From NCBI GenBank assembly GCA_964508185.1, contig CAZDSS010000090.1, positions 1 through 10,801 on the forward strand: 10,801 nt of DNA, given 5' to 3'. Each line of letters starts with the position of its first letter. Position 1 is the stretch's first letter. Of this stretch, positions 5,207 through 10,801 are shown one piece after another. The position numbers and the translations under genes were made by a program. The notes under the pieces are model-generated. The model saw only the letters and a program-made list of their open reading frames with translations. It made no database searches and had not been told where the DNA came from. This DNA is from CAZDSS01 sp964508185. Its GTDB lineage: Bacteria > Pseudomonadota > Alphaproteobacteria > Sphingomonadales > Govanellaceae.

Positions 5207-5821
5207 ATGAGCGCCAAGACCAAAGTCCTTCCCCGCTGGATTCTCCCCGTTCTCGCGACCCTGGTGGTCCTGCTGGGAGGCGCCCTCTATCTCCTGAACC
5301 AGGCGGCGGAGCAGCCGGGCGAAGGCAGCGGCCGGGCCCTTGTGGGCGGCCCCTTCAGCCTGGTGGACCACAACGGGCAGCGGGTGACCGACGCCGACTT
5401 CCGCGGGCGCTACATGCTGGTCTTCTTCGGCTATACCTTCTGCCCCGACGTCTGCCCCGTGGAGCTGCAGACCATGAGCCAGGCCCTCGACCAGCTGGAC
5501 GAGAAGACGGCCGCGCGCATCCAGCCCATCTTCATCACTACCGACCCCGAACGCGACACGGTGGAGGCCATGGCGGAATATGTGGCCCTGTTCCATCCCC
5601 GCCTCGTGGGGCTCACGGGGAACGAGGAGGAAGTGCGGAACGCCGCCCGCGCCTACCGCGTCTATTATCAGAAGGTGGAGGACGAAACCTCGGGCAGCTA
5701 TCTCATGGACCACAGCGCCATCGTCTTCCTCATGGGGCCCGACGGCGAATATGTGAGCCATTTCTCGCCGGGTATTACCGCCGAGGCCATGGCGACGCGC
5801 CTCGCCCAGCTGGTGAAGTGA
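5207..5821 (+). CDS. SCO1/SenC family copper chaperone / thiol-disulfide protein
   Basis: The product is 204 residues. One N-terminal membrane anchor (about 9-30) places a thioredoxin-fold domain in the periplasm. The copper-binding signature is complete: Cys79 and Cys83 in FCPDVCP, and His169 in MDHSA, the three ligands of SCO proteins. TTDPERDT (111-118), typical of the family, is also present. SCO1 proteins deliver copper to, or reduce the cysteines of, the CuA site of cytochrome c oxidase subunit II. No oxidase subunit gene is nearby, so the target oxidase is not shown. The ribosome site before the ATG at 5207 is weak (GGGAA, about 14 nt away). It is the first gene of an apparent operon: 34 bp separate it from the YcgN gene, which overlaps the YgjP-like gene. 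Confidence 0.92.
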   Translation: MSAKTKVLPRWILPVLATLVVLLGGALYLLNQAAEQPGEGSGRALVGGPFSLVDHNGQRVTDADFRGRYMLVFFGYTFCPDVCPVELQTMSQALDQLDEKTAARIQPIFITTDPERDTVEAMAEYVALFHPRLVGLTGNEEEVRNAARAYRVYYQKVEDETSGSYLMDHSAIVFLMGPDGEYVSHFSPGITAEAMATRLAQLVK

Positions 5822-5855
5822 GGGGCCGCCGGATATTCATGATCGGATCACACAG

Positions 5856-6299
5856 GTGAATGCGGACGCACCCTTCTGGAAGCGCAAGACCCTTGCCGAG
5901 ATGACTTCGGCGGAATGGGAATCCCTGTGCGACGGCTGCGGCCAGTGCTGCCTGCACAAGCTCGAGGACGAGGATACGGGGGAAATCGCCCTCACCAACG
6001 TCGCCTGCCGCCTCCTCGACCTTCATCTCTGCCGCTGCAAGCGCTACGCGGAGCGCAAGCGGCTGGTGCCCGACTGCGTCATCCTGTCCCTCCAGAATGT
6101 GGGGCAGCTGCGCTGGATGCCGAAGACCTGCGCCTATCGCCTCGTATCCGAAGGCCGGGACCTGCCGGACTGGCACCCGCTGGTGTCCCGCGATCCCGAA
6201 AGCGTGCACAGGGCCGGAATCTCCGTCCGCGGCCGCGCCGTGTCCGAGCGCGAGGCGGGCGATCTCGAAGATCATGTGGTCGCCATTCTCGAACCATAG
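5856..6299 (+). CDS. YcgN family cysteine-cluster protein (UPF0260)
   Basis: The product is 147 residues, starting at GTG 5856. The GTG is preferred because the resulting N-terminus (APFWKRKTLAEM) lines up with the PFW..KTL.EM start of E. coli YcgN. The next ATG (5901) would remove this conserved part. Nine cysteines are conserved in family order: CDGCGQCC (Cys25, 28, 31, 32), Cys51, CRC (59, 61), Cys74 and Cys92. This is the zinc/iron-chelating CxxCxxCC-type domain, and a metal centre, perhaps an iron-sulfur cluster, is likely. The cellular role is unknown. ESLCDGCGQCCLHKL and TCAYRL are nearly the same as in gammaproteobacterial members. There is no signal peptide, so the protein is cytoplasmic. 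It sits between SCO1 and a YgjP-like metallopeptidase and overlaps the latter by 26 bp, which implies translational coupling. Confidence 0.9.
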   Translation: MNADAPFWKRKTLAEMTSAEWESLCDGCGQCCLHKLEDEDTGEIALTNVACRLLDLHLCRCKRYAERKRLVPDCVILSLQNVGQLRWMPKTCAYRLVSEGRDLPDWHPLVSRDPESVHRAGISVRGRAVSEREAGDLEDHVVAILEP

Positions 6300-6975
6300 C
6301 CCGGACCTGGAGCCGGTCATCATCCGCCGCTCGCCGCGCGCCAAGCGCATGCTGCTGCGGGTGGACGCCCGCTCGGGCGCCATCATCCTCACCCTCCCGC
6401 CCCGCGTTCCCGAGGCCGAAGGATTGGCCTTCGTGGAGCGGCAGCGGGCCTGGATCGCCCGCACCCGCTCGGCCCTCGCCCCCGTCGGCGGTTTCGGCAT
6501 CGGCGACAGCGTGCCGATCCTGGGGCAGTCTCACCAGATCCTGCACGATCCCGCATCACCCCGCCAGCCGCAGCGGGATGACGCCGCCCGCACCCTCACC
6601 GTCGGCGGCGAGGCGACGGAGGTCGCAAACCGCGTGCGCCGGTATCTTCGGGCGGAGGCCCAGGAACTGCTGTTGCAAAAGACACGGGACACGGCCGCGA
6701 GGCTCGGCCGCAGCTTCAGCCGCATCCGCATCGGCGACCCGCGCAGCCGCTGGGGGAGCTGCACCAGCAGCGGCACCATTTCCTATTCCTGGCGGCTGGT
6801 GATGGCCCCCGACTGGGTGGTGGATTACGTGGTCGCCCATGAGGTGGCCCATCTCGCCGAGATGAACCACAGCCCGCGCTTCTGGAAACTGGTGGACGAG
6901 CTCGTCCCCCACAGGGCCCGCGCCCGCGCCTGGCTCCGGAAGAACGGCGCGGCGCTCCAGCGCATGGGGAACTAG
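6274..6975 (+). CDS. YgjP-like / SprT-family zinc metallopeptidase (DUF45)
   Basis: The product is 233 residues from the ATG at 6274, inside the end of the YcgN gene. No ATG, GTG or TTG start lies closer to the first conserved residues (PVIIRRSPRAKRM). The frame stays open further upstream but there gives residues with no family look. The C-terminal half carries RWGSC (159-163), ISYSWRLVMAP, then VVAHEVAHLAEMNHSPRFW. There His189 and His193 of HExxH and His199 are the likely zinc ligands, with Glu190 as the general base. This is the YgjP/M48-like metallopeptidase architecture (DUF45). The family is cytoplasmic, and its substrates are poorly known. The N-terminal part (15-100) is the usual beta-rich region with RRSxRAKRM. 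It is the last gene of the SCO1 operon and ends 21 bp from the convergent penicillin-binding protein gene, with no recognisable terminator between. Confidence 0.88.
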   Translation: MWSPFSNHSPDLEPVIIRRSPRAKRMLLRVDARSGAIILTLPPRVPEAEGLAFVERQRAWIARTRSALAPVGGFGIGDSVPILGQSHQILHDPASPRQPQRDDAARTLTVGGEATEVANRVRRYLRAEAQELLLQKTRDTAARLGRSFSRIRIGDPRSRWGSCTSSGTISYSWRLVMAPDWVVDYVVAHEVAHLAEMNHSPRFWKLVDELVPHRARARAWLRKNGAALQRMGN

Positions 6976-6996
6976 GCTTAAAAGGCCGCCGCGCCG

Positions 6997-8970
6997 TCAC
7001 TCATTCTCGAGGCCGCGCAGCTTGGCGCGAAGGCGGGAGAACAGGCCCTCGTTGTCCTCGCCCGCGCGCTCCACCACCTGCGGCCGTTCGGGGCGCATCT
7101 TGGGGCTGCCTGCGGGGGTGATGTCCATGCCCCTGGCGAGGCCGCGCATGATCGCGCCCCAGAGGCGCGCCGGAGCGCCGCCGCCCGTCACCTTGTTCAT
7201 GGGCGTCTCGTCATCGTTGCCGAGCCAGACGCCTGCCACGTAATCCCCCGACATGCCGATGAACCAGGCGTCGCGGAAGCCCTGGCTGGTGCCCGTCTTG
7301 CCCGCGGCGGGACCGCCCCAGCGGGCGGCGCGCCCGGTGCCGCTTTCGACCGCCTGGACGAGAAGCTCGCGGATCATGTCGTTGGCCCTCGGCGCGATCA
7401 GGCGGTTCGCGACCTTGGGCAGGCGGCGATAGATCACCTCGCCCCTGGCGCTTCGGATCTCGACGATGGGGTCCGGCACCACTTCGTATCCGCCGCTCGC
7501 CACCACGCCGTAGGCGGCGGTAAGCTCCAGAAGGCTCACCTCCGACGTGCCGAGGGCGATGCTCGGATGCGAGGCCAGCGGGCTCTTGATCCCCATGATA
7601 TGGGCGATGCGGATCACCCGATCGCGGTCCACCCGTTCGGACAGCTTCACAGCCACCGTGTTGATGGATTCGGCGAAGGCCTGACGCAGGCTCACCTCGC
7701 CCTGGTAGTTGCCGCTGTAATTGACGGGGCTCCATTTGCCGAACACCACGGGGCTGTCGCGCATGGTGCTGTCGGGATCGATCCCGGCGTCGATCGCCGC
7801 CACATAGACGAAAAGCTTGAAGGCGGAGCCGGGCTGGCGCCTGGCCTGAACGGCGCGATTGAACTGGCTTTCGGCATAGGACCGGCCGCCCACCATGGCG
7901 ACGACGCTCCCATCCGTGGTCATGACCACCGCCGCCCCTTGGGAGATGTTGCCGGGGATGCCGTCCGTGTTGAGGCTGTGGCGGAGCGCCCGCTCGGCGA
8001 TCACCTGGGCCTGGGGGTCGAGGGTGGTGTGCACCACGAGGGGCACCCCTTGCGCGGTGACGCTCCGCGGCAGGCGTTCCACCACCCAGTCGGCGAAATA
8101 GCGGGAATCGGCGCCGGTCATGCTGCGCACGATGCGCGGCGGGTTGGCCATGGCGATCTCCGCCTCCGCCGGCGAGATGGCGTCCACCGCCACCATGGCG
8201 CCGAGCACGTCGTGGCTGCGGCGAAGCGCCGCGTCGTAGTTGCGGTTGGGGGCGAGCGCCGACGGCGCCTTGAGAAGCCCCACGATCATCGCCGATTCCG
8301 CGACGCTCAGATGCCGCGCGCCGTGGCCGAAGTAGGTATGCGCCGCCGCATCCACCCCATAGGCGCGGGAGCCAAAATACATGCGGTTGAGATAGAGGGT
8401 CAGGATCTCCTGTTTGGAGAGCTTCATCTCGAGCCAGAAGGCCAGCATCAGTTCCTGAAGCTTGCGGCGATAGGTGCGCTCCGACGACAGGAACATGTTC
8501 TTGGCGAGCTGCTGGGTGATGGTGCTGCCGCCCTCCACGATCCGGCCGCTCAACAGATTCTTCACACCCGCCCGGATGAGCCCCTGCAGGTCGAAGCCCA
8601 CATGCGTGAAGAAGCGCCGGTCTTCGGTCGCGATCACCGCGGCGAGAAGCGGCGCCGGAAATTCCTCGAAAGCGAGCCATTCGCCATGGACGTCGCCGTA
8701 GGTCGCGATCGTCGATCCGTCCCGCGCCAGCACCACGATGGAAGGCTCGGCCTCCGGCGGCTGCAGCTCGTTCACATTGGGAAGATCATGGGCGATATAG
8801 ATCCCGAACAGGATGAGGCCGACGAACGCCCAGGCCGCAACGACACCCGACCAGTAGAGCACGCGGAAGCCCAGACTGCGCTTGCGCGGCGCGCCCCTGG
8901 CGCCCCGCGTCCGGGGCTTCGATTTCCGCGGCGGCCGCGGTTCCGCCTTGATGGTTTTCTTGTCCGTCAT
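6997..8970 (-). CDS. Class A penicillin-binding protein (PBP1A-like, bifunctional transglycosylase/transpeptidase)
   Basis: The product is 657 residues, with a basic cytoplasmic tail (1-33), one membrane anchor (about 36-60) and two periplasmic enzymes. The GT51 glycosyltransferase spans about 85-260: ATEDRRFFTH with catalytic Glu116, EGGSTITQQLAKN (146-158), RKLQEL and EILTLYLNRMYFG with the second Glu188. The transpeptidase spans about 340-615: SAFK with nucleophile Ser382 and Lys385, SIN (435-437) and KTGTS (558-562). All catalytic motifs are intact, so it should polymerise lipid II and cross-link peptides. It is shorter than E. coli PBP1A (about 850 residues) because the domain between the two enzymes is minimal, with no room for an OB-fold insertion. 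The ATG at 8970 has only a weak ribosome site. It is divergent from the exported unknown-protein gene and convergent with the YgjP-like gene. Confidence 0.93.
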   Translation of the reverse strand: MTDKKTIKAEPRPPRKSKPRTRGARGAPRKRSLGFRVLYWSGVVAAWAFVGLILFGIYIAHDLPNVNELQPPEAEPSIVVLARDGSTIATYGDVHGEWLAFEEFPAPLLAAVIATEDRRFFTHVGFDLQGLIRAGVKNLLSGRIVEGGSTITQQLAKNMFLSSERTYRRKLQELMLAFWLEMKLSKQEILTLYLNRMYFGSRAYGVDAAAHTYFGHGARHLSVAESAMIVGLLKAPSALAPNRNYDAALRRSHDVLGAMVAVDAISPAEAEIAMANPPRIVRSMTGADSRYFADWVVERLPRSVTAQGVPLVVHTTLDPQAQVIAERALRHSLNTDGIPGNISQGAAVVMTTDGSVVAMVGGRSYAESQFNRAVQARRQPGSAFKLFVYVAAIDAGIDPDSTMRDSPVVFGKWSPVNYSGNYQGEVSLRQAFAESINTVAVKLSERVDRDRVIRIAHIMGIKSPLASHPSIALGTSEVSLLELTAAYGVVASGGYEVVPDPIVEIRSARGEVIYRRLPKVANRLIAPRANDMIRELLVQAVESGTGRAARWGGPAAGKTGTSQGFRDAWFIGMSGDYVAGVWLGNDDETPMNKVTGGGAPARLWGAIMRGLARGMDITPAGSPKMRPERPQVVERAGEDNEGLFSRLRAKLRGLENE

Positions 8971-9128
8971 GATACTGCTTCAGGAATGTTCCGGGGGCGC
9001 AACTATACCCATGTCTGGGGCAATATGATGGCGGAGCGCCGGAATTCAGGACATATTGTCGCCGGGATTGCTGCGGACAATGGGCCCGCCGCCCGTATGA
9101 TGCCCGCGGCCGAAAGAGCAGAGGGGAG
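8971..9128. promoter_or_regulatory. Divergent intergenic region with long-spaced inverted repeat
   Basis: The gap holds GGCAATATG (9019-9027) and its inverted partner CATATTGTC (9052-9060), matching at 8 of 9 bases with centres 33 bp apart. GACAAT at 9076-9081 is a third partial copy. For the plus-strand gene, CGGACA (9074-9079) and TATGAT (9096-9101) with a 16-bp spacer form a possible promoter. For the PBP gene, TATAGT is present on the minus strand (9007-9002) but no good -35. The inverted repeat is directly visible; binding of a regulator is inferred. Confidence 0.4.
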
Positions 9129-9860
9129 ATGCCCGTGATCCTGCATAACCGCATTCCGGCGCTTGCGGCCGCCCTGGCGCTTGCATCCGGCCTCATTGCG
9201 CCGGGGGTCGCGGCGGAACGGGATTTTCCGGTTACCCCTGCCGGCACCTATGAATACGAGGTGCGTCATGAGAGCCTCGGCAAGATCGGCACCTATGTGA
9301 ACGAGATCAGCCACGAGGACGGCGGCATCGTGGTCGAGACGGAGGTCGACATCTCGGCCAAGATCCTGTTCGTGCGCGTCGCCCGGGAAAAGGCCGAGCG
9401 CCGCCAGTTCTGGAAGGACGGCCGCCTCGTGTCCTACAAGAGCGTCACCCGCTCCGGCAGCAAGGAAGCGGTGACCAGGGGCCGCGCCGAGGGCGACAGG
9501 TTCATCCTCGAGGGCCCCCGGGGCCGGATCGAGGCGCCCGCCGGGCTCTTCCCCATCAATCCCTGGTCCATGGGCATCGTCAGGGCCCCGGTCCTCATGG
9601 GCGAGAAGAACGGCACGCTCCATCCCGTGAAGGGGGTGGAGGAGCGGACCGAAACCCTGACCATCGACGGCCGCAAGGTGGAGACCCGCCATTTCAAGCT
9701 CATCGGCCACCGGGACGAGGAGATCTGGTTCGACGAACGCGGGGTCGCCGTGAAATTCTCCGCCGACTACAAGGGCGACGCCATCACCTTCACCCTCACC
9801 AACTGGGAACCCGCGGACGGGGATGAGGACCAGGCCGCGGGCGGACGGGGCGAACCGTAA
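9129..9860 (+). CDS. Exported protein of unknown function (DUF6134/DUF3108-like)
   Basis: The product is 243 residues, with a clear signal peptide: hydrophobic core ALAAALALASGLIAPG and a VAA-E junction near residue 29. The mature protein is rich in beta-strand patterns: alternating hydrophobic residues in YEYEVRHESLGKIGTYV, ISHEDGGIVVETEVDISAKI, TETLTIDGRKVETRHFKLIG and EEIWFDERGVAVKF. The last two resemble the C-terminal 'modified variable / not-protein' pattern of exported DUF6134 and DUF3108 proteins, which have no known activity. There are no cysteines or catalytic motifs. The C-terminal tail (about 231-243) is acidic then Gly/Arg-rich and probably disordered. The start could instead be GTG 9135, since GGAG (9125-9128) abuts the ATG but is 6 nt before the GTG; the peptide is almost unchanged. 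It is divergent from the PBP gene and convergent with gyrB, 27 bp away. Confidence 0.75.
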   Translation: MPVILHNRIPALAAALALASGLIAPGVAAERDFPVTPAGTYEYEVRHESLGKIGTYVNEISHEDGGIVVETEVDISAKILFVRVAREKAERRQFWKDGRLVSYKSVTRSGSKEAVTRGRAEGDRFILEGPRGRIEAPAGLFPINPWSMGIVRAPVLMGEKNGTLHPVKGVEERTETLTIDGRKVETRHFKLIGHRDEEIWFDERGVAVKFSADYKGDAITFTLTNWEPADGDEDQAAGGRGEP

Positions 9861-9887
9861 GCCGCCCCCGCCCCGCATCCCGCCGCA

Positions 9888-10801
9888 TCACACGTCGAGG
9901 TTCACCACCGACAGGGCGTTGTCCTGGATGAATTCGCGGCGCGGCTCCACCACGTCGCCCATGAGCTTGGAGAAGATCTCGTCGGCGGTGTCCGCCTGGC
10001 TCACCTTCACCTGAAGGAGCGTGCGCGCCTCGGGATCGAGCGTCGTCTCCCACAGCTGTTCGGGATTCATTTCCCCGAGACCCTTGTAGCGCTGGATCGA
10101 CATGCCCTTGCGGCCATTGGCGATCACCGCGCGGAACAGGTCGGTCGGCAGGGAGACGGGCTGCGATGCGTCCTTGATGCGCAGGCTGCCCGGCCCCGCG
10201 AACAGCTCGCGCAGGGGCTCCGCATACTGGTTGAGCCGCTGGGCCTCGAGGCTTTCAAGGAAGCTGCGGTCGATCACATGGGCGTCGGTGACGCCGCGCA
10301 CCTCGTGGGTGAAGATCACCGCGCCATGCTCCCCGCCCATGCGCACGGCCCAGCCCGCTTCGCCCTCGGCCGCGGCGGCGTTCAGCTCCGTCACCACCTC
10401 GTTGATGCGCTCGGGCAAGGAATCGCCCGTGAGGATCGCGGAATCGAGCAGGCCCTTCAGGGCGAGGCGCTCCACGATCTCGGGATTGTAGCGGGTGGGC
10501 ACCTGGTCCCGCACCAGCTTCAGATGCCGGGCGTTCTCGATGAGTCCGCGCAGGTCCTCGCCCGCCATCTGCTCGCCGCCATGGGTCACGAACAGCAGGT
10601 CGTCCATGCTGTTGTTGATGAGATACTGCTCCAGCGCCGCATCGTCCTTGAGATAGACCTCGGACTTCCCGCGGCTCACCTTGTAGAGCGGCGGCTGGGC
10701 GATGTAGAGATGCCCCCGCTCGATGAGCTGCGGCATCTGACGATAGAAGAAGGTCAGGAGCAGCGTGCGGATATGGGCGCCGTCCACGTCGGCGTCGGTC
10801 A
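9888..10801 (-). CDS. gyrB: DNA gyrase subunit B, C-terminal part (5' end outside window)
   Basis: About 304 C-terminal residues are present; the frame is open past base 10801. The first residues read TDADVDGAHIRT, the TOPRIM motif with the DxD residues that bind magnesium. LLTFFYRQMPQLIERGHLYIAQPPLYKV follows. Near the end are QRYKGLGEMNPEQLWETTLDP, MGDVVEPRREFIQ and the terminal VVNLDV, all gyrase B rather than ParE signatures. Between PPLYKV and QRYKGLGEMN lie about 190 residues, against about 40 in Gram-positive GyrB, so the proteobacterial GyrB insertion domain is present (roughly 60-225 counted from the DVDG Val). GyrB is the ATPase subunit that, with GyrA, introduces negative supercoils. 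Only the TOPRIM and C-terminal part is here; the GHKL ATPase domain is beyond the edge. The gene ends 27 bp from the convergent exported-protein gene with no clear hairpin. Confidence 0.95.
   Translation of the reverse strand, partial: TDADVDGAHIRTLLLTFFYRQMPQLIERGHLYIAQPPLYKVSRGKSEVYLKDDAALEQYLINNSMDDLLFVTHGGEQMAGEDLRGLIENARHLKLVRDQVPTRYNPEIVERLALKGLLDSAILTGDSLPERINEVVTELNAAAAEGEAGWAVRMGGEHGAVIFTHEVRGVTDAHVIDRSFLESLEAQRLNQYAEPLRELFAGPGSLRIKDASQPVSLPTDLFRAVIANGRKGMSIQRYKGLGEMNPEQLWETTLDPEARTLLQVKVSQADTADEIFSKLMGDVVEPRREFIQDNALSVVNLDV

Noticed and set aside
5915..6802. A 295-codon plus-strand frame spanning the YcgN and YgjP-like genes
   Set aside because: Low-complexity Arg/Pro/Ala composition; the other two frames contain the conserved cysteine cluster and the HExxH motif.
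6976..6996. Terminator between the convergent YgjP-like and PBP genes
   Set aside because: Only a three-base GGC/GCC stem can form next to the TTTT on the minus strand.
7211..8680. A 489-codon minus-strand frame within the PBP gene
   Set aside because: It is a shifted frame of the same gene, dominated by Arg, Pro and Gly, with no recognisable motif.
8983..8992. GGAATGTTCC dyad before the PBP start codon
   Set aside because: Only four-base arms, easily expected by chance, and no second copy nearby.
7567..9138. A 523-codon open frame on the plus strand opposite the PBP gene
   Set aside because: The minus-strand frame has complete transglycosylase and transpeptidase motifs. The plus-strand frame is His/Gly/Arg-rich with no domain and is the usual antisense shadow of a GC-rich gene.

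Overview
The window is a compact, GC-rich stretch of chromosome that reads as an Alphaproteobacterium. The pointers are family-level: a GyrB with the long proteobacterial insertion, a SleB/CwlJ-type hydrolase, a bacterial transglutaminase-like cysteine peptidase (BTLCP), an exported COG4798-type methyltransferase, a DUF983 protein, and a YcgN-YgjP pair behind a SCO1 gene. AT-rich TTAA words were seen only between genes. I could not place the order or genus. There is no rRNA, tRNA, insertion sequence, CRISPR array or phage gene. All genes look intact except two cut by the window edges.

Layout, left to right: (1) the C-terminal part of a 3-hydroxyisobutyrate dehydrogenase-like enzyme and a DUF983 zinc-ribbon membrane protein, closed by a strong terminator shared with a convergent exported methyltransferase gene. 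(2) A 259-bp AT-rich divergent control region between the methyltransferase and a SleB-type cell wall hydrolase. (3) A LOG-family nucleotide phosphoribohydrolase with its own extended -10 promoter. (4) A LapG-like BTLCP peptidase whose promoter lies in an imperfect palindrome. It runs tail-to-tail, with a 23-bp overlap, into a minus-strand ankyrin-repeat gene carrying a twin-arginine signal. (5) A divergent promoter pair with overlapping -10 boxes, leading left to the ankyrin gene and right to a SCO1-ycgN-ygjP-like operon. (6) A class A penicillin-binding protein on the minus strand. (7) A 158-bp divergent region with a long-spaced inverted repeat, then an exported protein of unknown function. 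(8) The 3' part of gyrB on the minus strand, running off the right edge.

Most products act at the envelope: bifunctional peptidoglycan synthase, SleB-type hydrolase, periplasmic cysteine peptidase, exported ankyrin protein, exported methyltransferase, copper chaperone SCO1 and an exported unknown. The SCO1-YcgN-YgjP transcription unit is linked by short spacing and a 26-bp gene overlap, and all three members carry metal-binding residues. The remaining genes are general metabolism or replication.

I did not find a clear new multi-gene system such as a defence island, toxin-antitoxin pair or biosynthetic cluster. The observations most worth following are regulatory (palindromes in three promoter regions and the overlapping divergent promoters) and two puzzling exported proteins: the ankyrin protein with a Tat signal, and a methyltransferase-fold protein with a signal peptide and a degenerate SAM loop.
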